Of a stretch of 6,299 bases of DNA, positions 1 to 5,248 are shown one piece after another; within the stretch, counting starts at the first letter, position 1, and every line of letters begins with the position of its first letter. A program made the translations under genes and the position numbers. The stretch spans positions 1 to 6,299 of the forward strand of contig CANHLD010000107.1 in assembly GCA_947461325.1 (NCBI GenBank). Direction: 5' to 3'. The stretch is from Comamonadaceae bacterium (GTDB taxonomy: Bacteria > Pseudomonadota > Gammaproteobacteria > Burkholderiales > Burkholderiaceae_C). The notes beneath the pieces were generated by a model that saw only the letters and a program-made list of their open reading frames with translations, was not told the DNA's origin and did no database searches.

Positions 1-119
1 ATTTGTTCGATTTCCTGGCTCAACTCCAAAGTGGAGAGTTGCAGCAGGCGGATGGATTGTTGCAACTGTGGCGTGAGTGCCAGGTGTTGCGAGACGCGCA
101 GTGAGAGGCCTTGCTTCAT
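1..119 (-). CDS. rpoN: RNA polymerase sigma-54 factor RpoN, N-terminal fragment (cut by left edge)
   Basis: The minus strand from the ATG at 119-117 encodes 39 residues beginning MKQGLSLRVSQHLALTPQLQ and continuing QSIRLLQLSTLEL. This is the classic glutamine- and leucine-rich Region I of sigma-54, which contacts bacterial enhancer-binding proteins and holds the holoenzyme inactive until ATP-driven remodelling. The reading frame stays open to the window edge. Only about a twelfth of a typical protein of roughly 480-520 residues is present, so the core-binding and -24/-12 DNA-binding (RpoN box) domains cannot be seen. The start lies 15 bp after the lptB stop, with a modest GGGA ribosome-binding element about 7 nt upstream. 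The order lptA-lptB-rpoN is conserved in many proteobacteria, which supports the call independently. It is probably cotranscribed with lptB. Confidence 0.93.
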   Translation of the reverse strand, partial: MKQGLSLRVSQHLALTPQLQQSIRLLQLSTLELSQEIEQ

Positions 120-134
120 GCTGCGTCCCGGGCC

Positions 135-899
135 TTACATGCGGAAGTTTTCACCCAGGTACACCCTGCGTACCTCTGGGTTATGAATGATGTCTTGCGG
201 CTTGCCTTCAGCCAGCACACGCCCTTCACTGATGATCGACGCGTGATCGCATATGCCCAAAGTTTCACGCACGTTATGGTCGGTGATCAACACGCCTATG
301 CCTTTGGCTTTGAGAAAACCGATGATGCGTTGAATTTCGAGAACCGCGATCGGGTCAATGCCCGCAAAAGGCTCATCCAACAAAATGTAGCGCGGCTGCG
401 TGGCCAATGCCCTTGCAATTTCTACACGGCGGCGTTCACCGCCCGAGAGCGCCAGCGCTGCAGATTCACGCAAATGTTCGATACGCAGTTCTTTGAGCAA
501 GCCGGTCAAGCGTTGCTCGATCTCGGTTTTGGTCAGCGACTTGCCCTGTGCATCCGTTTGCAACTCCAGCACGGCACGCACGTTGTCAGCCACATTCAGT
601 TTGCGAAAAATGGATGCTTCCTGCGGCAAGTAGCTCAACCCCATGCGGGCGCGCTGATGTATGGGTAAATGCTCCACTGGCACACCATCGATGGTGATGG
701 TGCCGCCGTCGGCCCGCACCAAACCGACAATCATGTAAAAAGAGGTGGTCTTGCCTGCACCGTTAGGGCCGAGCAATCCGACCACTTCACCTTTGTTGAC
801 AGAAATGGATACGTCCTGCACCACCCGTCTACCCACATAGGTTTTTTGCAAATGCTGCACCAGCAAACCGTCAGTGGTGGCGGTTGCAGCTGGGGTCAT
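135..899 (-). CDS. lptB: LptB, cytoplasmic ATPase of the LPS export ABC transporter
   Basis: A 254-residue ABC ATPase that powers LPS extraction from the inner membrane as the LptB2FG complex and drives LPS along the LptC-LptA-LptD bridge. Visible motifs are the Walker A GPNGAGKT (residues 44-51), the Q-loop with Gln93 in YLPQEASIF, the signature LSGGE (151-155) followed by RRRVEIARAL, the Walker B ILLDEP (172-177) with catalytic Glu176, and the H-loop His208 in ITDHNVRETL. The LPQEASIFRKL stretch and the closing YLGENF segment are typical of LptB rather than of generic ABC ATPases. The length is slightly above the E. coli protein (241 residues) because of an N-terminal extension rich in Ala and Thr. 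There is no signal peptide or membrane segment, as expected. Its ATG overlaps the lptA TAA stop by one base (TAATG), which suggests translational coupling; a GAGG about 11 nt upstream is only a weak ribosome-binding site. rpoN follows. Confidence 0.97.
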   Translation of the reverse strand: MTPAATATTDGLLVQHLQKTYVGRRVVQDVSISVNKGEVVGLLGPNGAGKTTSFYMIVGLVRADGGTITIDGVPVEHLPIHQRARMGLSYLPQEASIFRKLNVADNVRAVLELQTDAQGKSLTKTEIEQRLTGLLKELRIEHLRESAALALSGGERRRVEIARALATQPRYILLDEPFAGIDPIAVLEIQRIIGFLKAKGIGVLITDHNVRETLGICDHASIISEGRVLAEGKPQDIIHNPEVRRVYLGENFRM

Positions 900-1483
900 T
901 ACTTGGCTGCCTCGTCACCGGGCTTGGGCGACAACACGGCACGAATGCGGCCGCTGCCATTGGTGGGTTTCTTGCCGCCGACCACACCATCCACGGTGAA
1001 CTGATCGGTCAGGTTTTCATACACGATACGCTGACCCGTCATCTGGTCACTCAACACCGTGCCGCGGTAACGTCTGAAGTCTGCACGGCCGAGCAAAATC
1101 ACTTTGTCAGCCTTGCCGTCATATTCAATCAATTCGCCTTCACCTTCGATCCACTCATCCACCGCTTCACGCTTTTGGCGAAAAAAACTGCGCTGCCCGG
1201 GCAAAGGTTTGATGATGCCGTATTGGTACCCGTCCGGATCCTGCCGCACCTCAATGCGGTTCCCGCGCATGGTGATGGTGCCCTTGGTGGCCAAGACTTT
1301 GCCTGTGAATATGCTGACCTGTTTGAGTTCGTCATGTTCCAAGGCATCCGCCTCGATGTTGATCGGCTTTTTGCGGTCGGCGGATTCAGCCAAGCCCAAT
1401 GTGGGGGCCAGCAGGCACAGGCTGAAGATAAGGACAAAGTTTTTCAAGGCACGAAAATTGCTGTAGATGAACAATCCCCGCAT
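899..1483 (-). CDS. lptA: LptA, periplasmic LPS transport bridge protein
   Basis: LptA/OstA family protein that polymerises in the periplasm and carries LPS from LptC to the outer-membrane LptD/E translocon. With the ATG at 1483-1481 it has 194 residues. Residues 1-15 are a short basic region, 16-32 a hydrophobic core ending LGLA, with likely signal-peptidase cleavage at LGLA/ES. The mature part shows the beta-jellyroll signature PINIEAD, then FTGKVLATKGTITMRG, PLPGQRSFFRQKR, EGEGELIEYDG and TGQRIVYEN, which match the repeating strands of LptA. The C-terminal tail is charged. Start choice is uncertain: a TTG at 1513-1511 in the same frame would add ten residues and overlaps the dsbA TGA, but its AAGGGA ribosome-binding element sits only 2 nt away. 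The ATG has no obvious ribosome-binding site, but gives a normal signal peptide. The gene follows dsbA directly, and lptC, usually its neighbour, is not beside it. Confidence 0.93.
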   Translation of the reverse strand: MRGLFIYSNFRALKNFVLIFSLCLLAPTLGLAESADRKKPINIEADALEHDELKQVSIFTGKVLATKGTITMRGNRIEVRQDPDGYQYGIIKPLPGQRSFFRQKREAVDEWIEGEGELIEYDGKADKVILLGRADFRRYRGTVLSDQMTGQRIVYENLTDQFTVDGVVGGKKPTNGSGRIRAVLSPKPGDEAAK

Positions 1484-1509
1484 TGTAGGGGCATAAACAC
1501 CCCGACCGA
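1484..1509 (-). other. dsbA-lptA junction with small GGGG/CCCC inverted repeat
   Basis: The 26 bp between the dsbA stop and the lptA ATG include a 4-bp GGGG/CCCC inverted repeat (1488-1491 and 1500-1503) around an 8-base loop. There is no T-tract, so it is not an intrinsic terminator. If lptA instead begins at the TTG at 1513-1511, this segment is coding and overlaps the dsbA TGA. The repeat may be chance. Confidence 0.35.
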
Positions 1510-2163
1510 TCAACGTCCCTTGCGTATCTCGCTCAGCAGAAAATCTGTGATCTGTAACGCCCGTTCCATGCTGCCGGCCAAACTGCCGTCGACATAAAAA
1601 CGTCCACCGATACCGAGGGCGGGAACACCCTCGACCTTGAATTGTTCTTGCAGCTGCGCTGCCCGGCGGGCTTTGCTGACGACCGAGAAAGAATTGAACA
1701 ACTCGTTGAACTTGGCCGCAGGTATGCCGTTTTTCTCAGCCCAGGCCACCAACGCATCTTGCTTTTCCAAGGTTTGTTTTTCAACATGGATGGCCGCGAA
1801 CATTTTGGATTGCAGTTCTTCGACTTTGCCCAAAGCTTCCAACACGTAATAAGCACGTTGCTGGGCTTCAAATGTTTCTCTGAAACGTACAGGCACGCGT
1901 CGCAACTCGACATCTTTGGGCAGTTTTTTGCCCCACGCGCTGAGAGACGGTTCAAAAGCATTGCAATGCGGGCAGTTGTACCAAAAGAACTCCAGCACTT
2001 CTATCTTGCCCTTGGTGGCCTCGGTGGGCAATGCCTTGGATAAAACGAGGTAGTCTGTGCCCGCTTTGAAAGCTAAGGGCTGCGCCAGCGATGCGGGCAG
2101 GTGACCGAGCACAGCACCAGCCAAGGTGGTGGTACCCAGGGATGTGAATTGACGGCGTTTCAT
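1510..2163 (-). CDS. dsbA: DsbA-type periplasmic thiol:disulfide oxidoreductase
   Basis: A 217-residue thioredoxin-fold oxidase that donates disulfide bonds to exported proteins and is itself reoxidised by DsbB. The active-site CPHC is at residues 64-67 in EFFWYNCPHCNAFEP, the signature dipeptide of DsbA. The cis-proline loop is GVPAL with Pro181, followed by a GGRFYVDG strand. The helical insertion between the two thioredoxin halves is present (about 95-170). The N-terminus MKRRQFTS followed by a weakly hydrophobic stretch and an ASLA/QP cleavage site (about residue 27) resembles a twin-arginine signal (RRxF) more than a strongly hydrophobic SRP-type one. AAAGG lies about 7 nt upstream of the ATG, a good ribosome-binding site. 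The gene sits 17 bp after the SPOR gene and just before lptA. A link to LptD disulfide formation is plausible but inferred. Other thioredoxin-like exported proteins such as DsbC are less likely given CPHC and the length. Confidence 0.93.
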   Translation of the reverse strand: MKRRQFTSLGTTTLAGAVLGHLPASLAQPLAFKAGTDYLVLSKALPTEATKGKIEVLEFFWYNCPHCNAFEPSLSAWGKKLPKDVELRRVPVRFRETFEAQQRAYYVLEALGKVEELQSKMFAAIHVEKQTLEKQDALVAWAEKNGIPAAKFNELFNSFSVVSKARRAAQLQEQFKVEGVPALGIGGRFYVDGSLAGSMERALQITDFLLSEIRKGR

Positions 2164-2170
2164 GACAATA

Positions 2171-2175
2171 CCTTT
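2171..2175 (-). promoter_or_regulatory. Ribosome-binding site of dsbA
   Basis: AAAGG on the minus strand, seven bases before the dsbA ATG, inside the 17-bp gap after the SPOR gene. It supports the annotated start of MKRRQF and therefore the presence of the twin-arginine pair in the signal. Confidence 0.6.
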
Positions 2176-2180
2176 CTGGT

Positions 2181-2762
2181 TCAGCGTTGCACCCGAATCA
2201 ATGCAGATTCGAATTTATTGGATTTCAGTTGTGACTGTGTTTGTTCAGCCTGTGTTTTGCTGTCGTAGGGACCGACGCGCACCCGGTAAATCACTTTGCC
2301 GTCTTGATCACGCTGGGTGATCACCGGCTCAAACCCTGCGAGCGAGAGTTTGATGCGTTGGCTGTCAGCTTCTGCGCTGGAGAGAAAAGCACCGGCTTGA
2401 ACAAAATACTGAAACGCATCGGCTTGTTGCGCTTTGCTGGCTGCCAAATCTCCCAAGGGGTCTTCAGAAGTTGACGGGGCAGCAGGCGCAGGCGCTTCAC
2501 CTGGCTTGACAGGCTTGGCGGTTTCTGAGGGTGTGACTGGAGCCGGGTTCTTGCCATACAAAGGCGCGTTCGGGTCCCAGTCTTTGTTTTTCTTTTCCTC
2601 GGCCGCATCTTGGTCAGCATTGCGGGTGAGGCCTTTGTTCAAAAAAGGAATCGGCACCTTGGTGACGTAGACGGCCACGCCAAGCGCGATGGTCAAACCG
2701 ACTATCAAGCCGAGGATGAAACCTACCAATGTGTTGCCGCGCTGCGGGTGGATTCTTGCCAT
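2181..2762 (-). CDS. Membrane-anchored SPOR-domain protein (FtsN-like, septal peptidoglycan binding)
   Basis: A 193-residue bitopic inner-membrane protein. About ten cytoplasmic residues (MARIHPQRGN) precede a transmembrane helix at roughly residues 11-33 with glycines at 14, 18 and 22, a GxxxGxxxG pattern often used for helix packing. Residues 34-44 read TKVPIPFLNKG, a stretch I recall from betaproteobacterial relatives. Residues 45-116 are a low-complexity periplasmic linker rich in Ala, Pro, Lys and Glu. Residues 117-193 form a SPOR domain: FQYFVQAGAF opens the first strand and YRVRVGPY gives the second conserved strand. SPOR domains bind glycan strands lacking stem peptides at division sites. 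The layout matches FtsN, but the protein is shorter than E. coli FtsN (319 residues), and I see no clear essential-region motif, so I give no symbol. It lies 11 bp after argS and 17 bp before dsbA, an arrangement I recall from related Burkholderiales. Confidence 0.88.
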   Translation of the reverse strand: MARIHPQRGNTLVGFILGLIVGLTIALGVAVYVTKVPIPFLNKGLTRNADQDAAEEKKNKDWDPNAPLYGKNPAPVTPSETAKPVKPGEAPAPAAPSTSEDPLGDLAASKAQQADAFQYFVQAGAFLSSAEADSQRIKLSLAGFEPVITQRDQDGKVIYRVRVGPYDSKTQAEQTQSQLKSNKFESALIRVQR

Positions 2763-2770
2763 GTGATTTA

Positions 2771-2775
2771 CCCCT
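2771..2775 (-). promoter_or_regulatory. Ribosome-binding site of the SPOR gene, overlapping the argS stop codon
   Basis: The minus strand reads TAGGGGTAAATCACATG: the argS TAG stop provides the first two bases of the AGGGG Shine-Dalgarno, and eight bases separate it from the SPOR ATG. Ribosomes terminating on argS would occupy or clear this site, so translation of the two genes is likely linked. Confidence 0.65.
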
Positions 2776-4531
2776 ACATGCTTTGCGGCGCACCGACGCC
2801 CAACAAAGCCAATCCGTTACGCAATACCTGCGCCGTGGCTGCCACCAATGCAACACGCGCTTGCATGATGTCTTTGTCTTCAACCAGAATTCGTTCTGCA
2901 TCGTAATAGCTGTGGTAGCAAGCAGCAAGATCACGCAAATAAAACGTCACGTCGTGCGGGGCCAAATCTGCGCAAGCCTGCGCCAGCATCTGCGGGTACT
3001 TGGCAAGCAACATCATCAATGCCTGTGCTGGCGCACTGTCTAAGGCATGGAGTGCCACCTGATCAGGGTTTTTGACCGCCCAGCCTGCCAGCACCGATGT
3101 TTCATCGCAATTCAGGTTTTTGGCCTGTTGCTTGACCATGTCTTCATTTTTATCGCAGGCCGTGCGCAATACCGAGCAAATGCGCGCATGCGCGTACTGC
3201 ACGTAATACACCGGGTTCTCATTGTTTTTGGAACGCGCCAAATCCACATCGAACACATACTCGGTGTCGGCTTTGCGGCTGAGCAAAAAGAAACGCACCG
3301 CGTCTTTGCTGGTCCACTCGATCAAATCGCGCAAAGTGACGTAACTGCCGGCGCGTTTGGAAATCTTCACTTCCTCGCCGCCGCGCATGACGCGCACCAT
3401 GGTGTGCAGCAAATAGTCCGGGTAGCCTTTGGGAATCTGCAAACCTTGTTGCACAGACGCAGCTTGCAAGCCAGCGCGGACCCGGGCGATGGTGCCGTGG
3501 TGGTCGGTGCCTTGGATATTGATGACTTTGGTGAAACCGCGTTCCCACTTGGCCAAGTGATACGCCACATCGGGCACAAAATAGGTGTAGCTGCCGTCAG
3601 ACTTGCGCATCACCCGGTCTTTGTCGTCGCCGAAGTCGGTAGAGCGCAACCACAAAGCACCGTCTTGCTCGTAGGTGTGGCCAGAAGCATGCAAACTGGC
3701 CACGGCGCGCTCGACCCGGCCATCGGTGTACAAACTGGACTCTAGGTAGTAGTGGTCAAACTTAACCTCGAAGGCTTTCAAGTCCAGGTCTTGTTCACGG
3801 CGCAAATACGCCACGGCAAAGTCGCGGATATTTTCCAAATCGTTCACATCGCCACTGGCAGTGAAGCTGCGGTCATCCGCATTGACCGTTTCCTTGGCCA
3901 AAAAATCTTGCGCAATGTCAGCGATGTATTCACCGTTGTAGGCGTTCTCAGGCCACTGCGGGTCACCGGGCTTGATGCCTTTGGCGCGGCATTGTGTGGA
4001 ATGGGCCAGCGTTTGAATTTGCACACCGGCGTCGTTGTAATAAAACTCGCGGTGTACCGACCAGCCTTGGGTATCGAACAAATGGCAAATCGCGTCACCC
4101 AGCGCCGCCTGTCTGCCGTGACCGACATGCAAAGGACCGGTGGGGTTGGCAGACACAAACTCGACCAGCAGTTTTTGCCCATGGGGCGGCTGTCGGCCGA
4201 ATGCTGCCGGGGCGCTCAACACTTCCCTCACCACTTGCTGCTTGGCTTGGGGCTTGAGGCGCAAATTAAGAAAACCAGGACCTGCCACTTCAATGGCTGT
4301 CAACCAACGCTTGCCTGCTTCGCTGTCTAGCAAGCTTTGGCGCAATTGCTCACCGAGTTCACGCGGATTGCGAGCCAAAGGTTTGGCCAGTTGCATGGCT
4401 GCGGTGACGGCCCAGTCACCATGGGATGCCACTTTAGGCGTTTCAAAACGCGCCTTGCCGCCACTGCCGGGCGACAAAGCTTCCAGGGCAGTGGCCAGCG
4501 CTGCCAGCAAATCTTGCTGAACCTGTTGCAT
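2774..4531 (-). CDS. argS: Arginyl-tRNA synthetase (class Ia)
   Basis: Charges tRNA-Arg with arginine using ATP in the cytoplasm. The protein has 585 residues, close to the E. coli enzyme (577). An N-terminal additional domain specific to ArgRS spans about 1-110, with AGPGFLNLRL at 83-92. The catalytic Rossmann fold begins with LLVEFVSANPTGPLHVGH; the HIGH motif is HVGH (135-138). EFYYNDAGVQI (162-172) and INIQGTDHHGTIAR (337-350) are further active-site signatures. The KMSKS loop is KISKR (389-393). The C-terminal helical anticodon-binding (DALR) domain starts near NPVYYVQYAHARICSVLR (about 440) and the protein ends with the usual LLGVGAPQSM. The start ATG is 8 bp after the stop of the upstream barrel-protein gene and has no recognisable Shine-Dalgarno, so reinitiation after the upstream gene is possible. 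The gene appears intact. The call itself is very secure. Confidence 0.98.
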   Translation of the reverse strand: MQQVQQDLLAALATALEALSPGSGGKARFETPKVASHGDWAVTAAMQLAKPLARNPRELGEQLRQSLLDSEAGKRWLTAIEVAGPGFLNLRLKPQAKQQVVREVLSAPAAFGRQPPHGQKLLVEFVSANPTGPLHVGHGRQAALGDAICHLFDTQGWSVHREFYYNDAGVQIQTLAHSTQCRAKGIKPGDPQWPENAYNGEYIADIAQDFLAKETVNADDRSFTASGDVNDLENIRDFAVAYLRREQDLDLKAFEVKFDHYYLESSLYTDGRVERAVASLHASGHTYEQDGALWLRSTDFGDDKDRVMRKSDGSYTYFVPDVAYHLAKWERGFTKVINIQGTDHHGTIARVRAGLQAASVQQGLQIPKGYPDYLLHTMVRVMRGGEEVKISKRAGSYVTLRDLIEWTSKDAVRFFLLSRKADTEYVFDVDLARSKNNENPVYYVQYAHARICSVLRTACDKNEDMVKQQAKNLNCDETSVLAGWAVKNPDQVALHALDSAPAQALMMLLAKYPQMLAQACADLAPHDVTFYLRDLAACYHSYYDAERILVEDKDIMQARVALVAATAQVLRNGLALLGVGAPQSM

Positions 4532-4539
4532 GTTGACGA

Positions 4540-5175
4540 TCAGAAGCGGTAGCTGACTCCGACGTTCAATGCATTGGTGATCAGATTGGTTTTTAAACGA
4601 CCGCCGTCAATGGCGACATTCATTTTCATGTAATGCATTTGGAAGTCTGTGAACAAACTCCACTTGTCGCTGTAGGGATAACTGAAACCAGCGACCACCG
4701 TGGCCACCGGTCCGCCATACTGGTATTCGAAAGTTTTGGTACTGCCACTCCACTGCACTTCAACGTGAGGCACCGAAATACCTAAACCAGCGCCCACATA
4801 AGGTTTGATTTCCCTGTAGGAGAAACGACGCATGGCCAGCACTGTGACCGGGTTGGCGCCATCAGTGAATTCAAGCCGGGTGTAGCCGTCAGTTGAACCA
4901 CTCTGGTCTGTGGCAATGGCTTTGGTGTGGGTGTAGTTCACCGAGTAACCCCATTTGTCATCCAGCCAATGGGTGTATCGCGCACCGAGATAAATAGGGA
5001 ATGAAAACGAGTCACCTTTCCATCCTGTGTACAAGGAATTTCCGGTGCTTGTGTTTTCAACCGTAGAGTGTGGAGAACCCTGAACGCCGCCATAAATACT
5101 TATTTCAGATTCAGCCAATGCGAACGTAGAAGCACTGATCGCCAGTGCGGCAGCAACTAGTTTGAAATTTCCCAC
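4540..5175 (-). CDS. Outer-membrane beta-barrel protein, probable lipid A oxidase (LpxQ-like) family
   Basis: A 211-residue exported protein from the GTG at 5175-5173. Residues 1-21 (MGNFKLVAAALAISASTFALA) are a signal peptide ending ALA/ES. The mature 190 residues alternate polar and hydrophobic in aromatic-rich strands and end VGVSYRF; the terminal Phe matches the beta-signal read by the BAM complex, so this is a small barrel, probably 8 strands. Segments YGGVQGSPHS (28-37), GDSFSFPIYLGARY (54-67), LEFTDGANPVTV (101-112), KPYVGAGLGISVPHVEV (124-140) and TNALNVGVS (200-208) match what I remember of LpxQ-like lipid A oxidases, which in Rhizobium oxidise the proximal glucosamine of lipid A to aminogluconate. 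His36, His83, Glu102, His137 and Glu139 are candidate functional residues (inference). A generic OmpW/OmpA-like barrel is the alternative. The GTG start is chosen because AGGGAG lies 6 nt upstream; an upstream in-frame TTG at 5196 would add seven residues that spoil the signal peptide. It heads the minus-strand gene run. Confidence 0.85.
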   Translation of the reverse strand: MGNFKLVAAALAISASTFALAESEISIYGGVQGSPHSTVENTSTGNSLYTGWKGDSFSFPIYLGARYTHWLDDKWGYSVNYTHTKAIATDQSGSTDGYTRLEFTDGANPVTVLAMRRFSYREIKPYVGAGLGISVPHVEVQWSGSTKTFEYQYGGPVATVVAGFSYPYSDKWSLFTDFQMHYMKMNVAIDGGRLKTNLITNALNVGVSYRF

Positions 5176-5192
5176 AGCGAACTCCCTAAAAT
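5162..5192 (+). promoter_or_regulatory. Candidate sigma-70 promoter for glcB
   Basis: TTGAAA at 5162-5167 (one mismatch to TTGACA) and TAAAAT at 5187-5192 (one mismatch to TATAAT) are separated by 19 bp, slightly longer than ideal. Transcription would begin near 5199, giving a leader of about 50 nt. The -35 element lies inside the start of the divergent barrel-protein gene. Prediction by eye only. Confidence 0.3.
5182..5187 (-). promoter_or_regulatory. Ribosome-binding site deciding the GTG start of the barrel-protein gene
   Basis: On the minus strand AGGGAG is followed by six bases (TTCGCT) and then GTG at 5175-5173. This is a strong Shine-Dalgarno at a good distance. The same AGGGAG would lie inside the coding region if the upstream TTG (5196) were used, which argues against that longer start. 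Confidence 0.75.
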
Positions 5193-5197
5193 ACAAA

Positions 5198-5203
5198 ATT
5201 ATC
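5198..5203 (-). promoter_or_regulatory. Candidate -10 element for the barrel-protein gene run
   Basis: GATAAT on the minus strand is one mismatch from TATAAT, but no good -35 hexamer lies 16-18 bp upstream. Initiation about 7 bp downstream would leave a leader of roughly 15 nt that still contains the AGGGAG ribosome-binding site. If real, an activator may be needed because the -35 is poor. Confidence 0.25.
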
Positions 5204-5248
5204 GGTGAAAACCCCCGACCTTCCTTTTTATCCCTTAGAAAGCCTTGA

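Larger units (their letters stand above)
5176..5248. other. Divergent intergenic region between the barrel-protein gene and glcB
   Basis: This 73-bp spacer is AT-rich relative to its surroundings and must hold or adjoin the start signals of both glcB and the seven-gene minus-strand run. It contains the -10 candidates described separately and a weak inverted repeat (TCGG at 5202-5205, CCGA at 5215-5218, 9-bp loop) touching the minus-strand GATAAT. I see no convincing GG-N10-GC sigma-54 site and no terminator-like hairpin followed by T residues. It is the only non-coding stretch longer than 30 bp in the window. Confidence 0.6.

Noticed and set aside
1488..1503. GGGG/CCCC inverted repeat as a terminator between dsbA and lptA
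   Set aside because: The stem is only 4 bp with an 8-base loop and no run of T residues follows on the minus strand, so intrinsic termination is not supported.
884..1597. A long open frame on the plus strand opposite lptA and the end of dsbA
   Set aside because: It is antisense to genes with clear family motifs, its translation has no recognisable domain, and it has no convincing ribosome-binding site. It reflects codon bias on the opposite strand.
3353..3367. KISKR in place of KMSKS in arginyl-tRNA synthetase
   Set aside because: Ile at the second position and Arg at the last are common in bacterial ArgRS; the surrounding KRAGSYVTLRDLIEW is normal, so this is not a defect or novelty.
3047..4330. 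Two consecutive long plus-strand open frames opposite argS (3047-3745 and 3752-4330)
   Set aside because: Both mirror argS codons, and their translations lack any family signature. Conserved ArgRS motifs on the minus strand explain this DNA fully.
5176..5248. A sigma-54 promoter in the divergent spacer, tempting because rpoN is nearby
   Set aside because: I could not find a GG-N10-GC arrangement with reasonable flanking bases on either strand.
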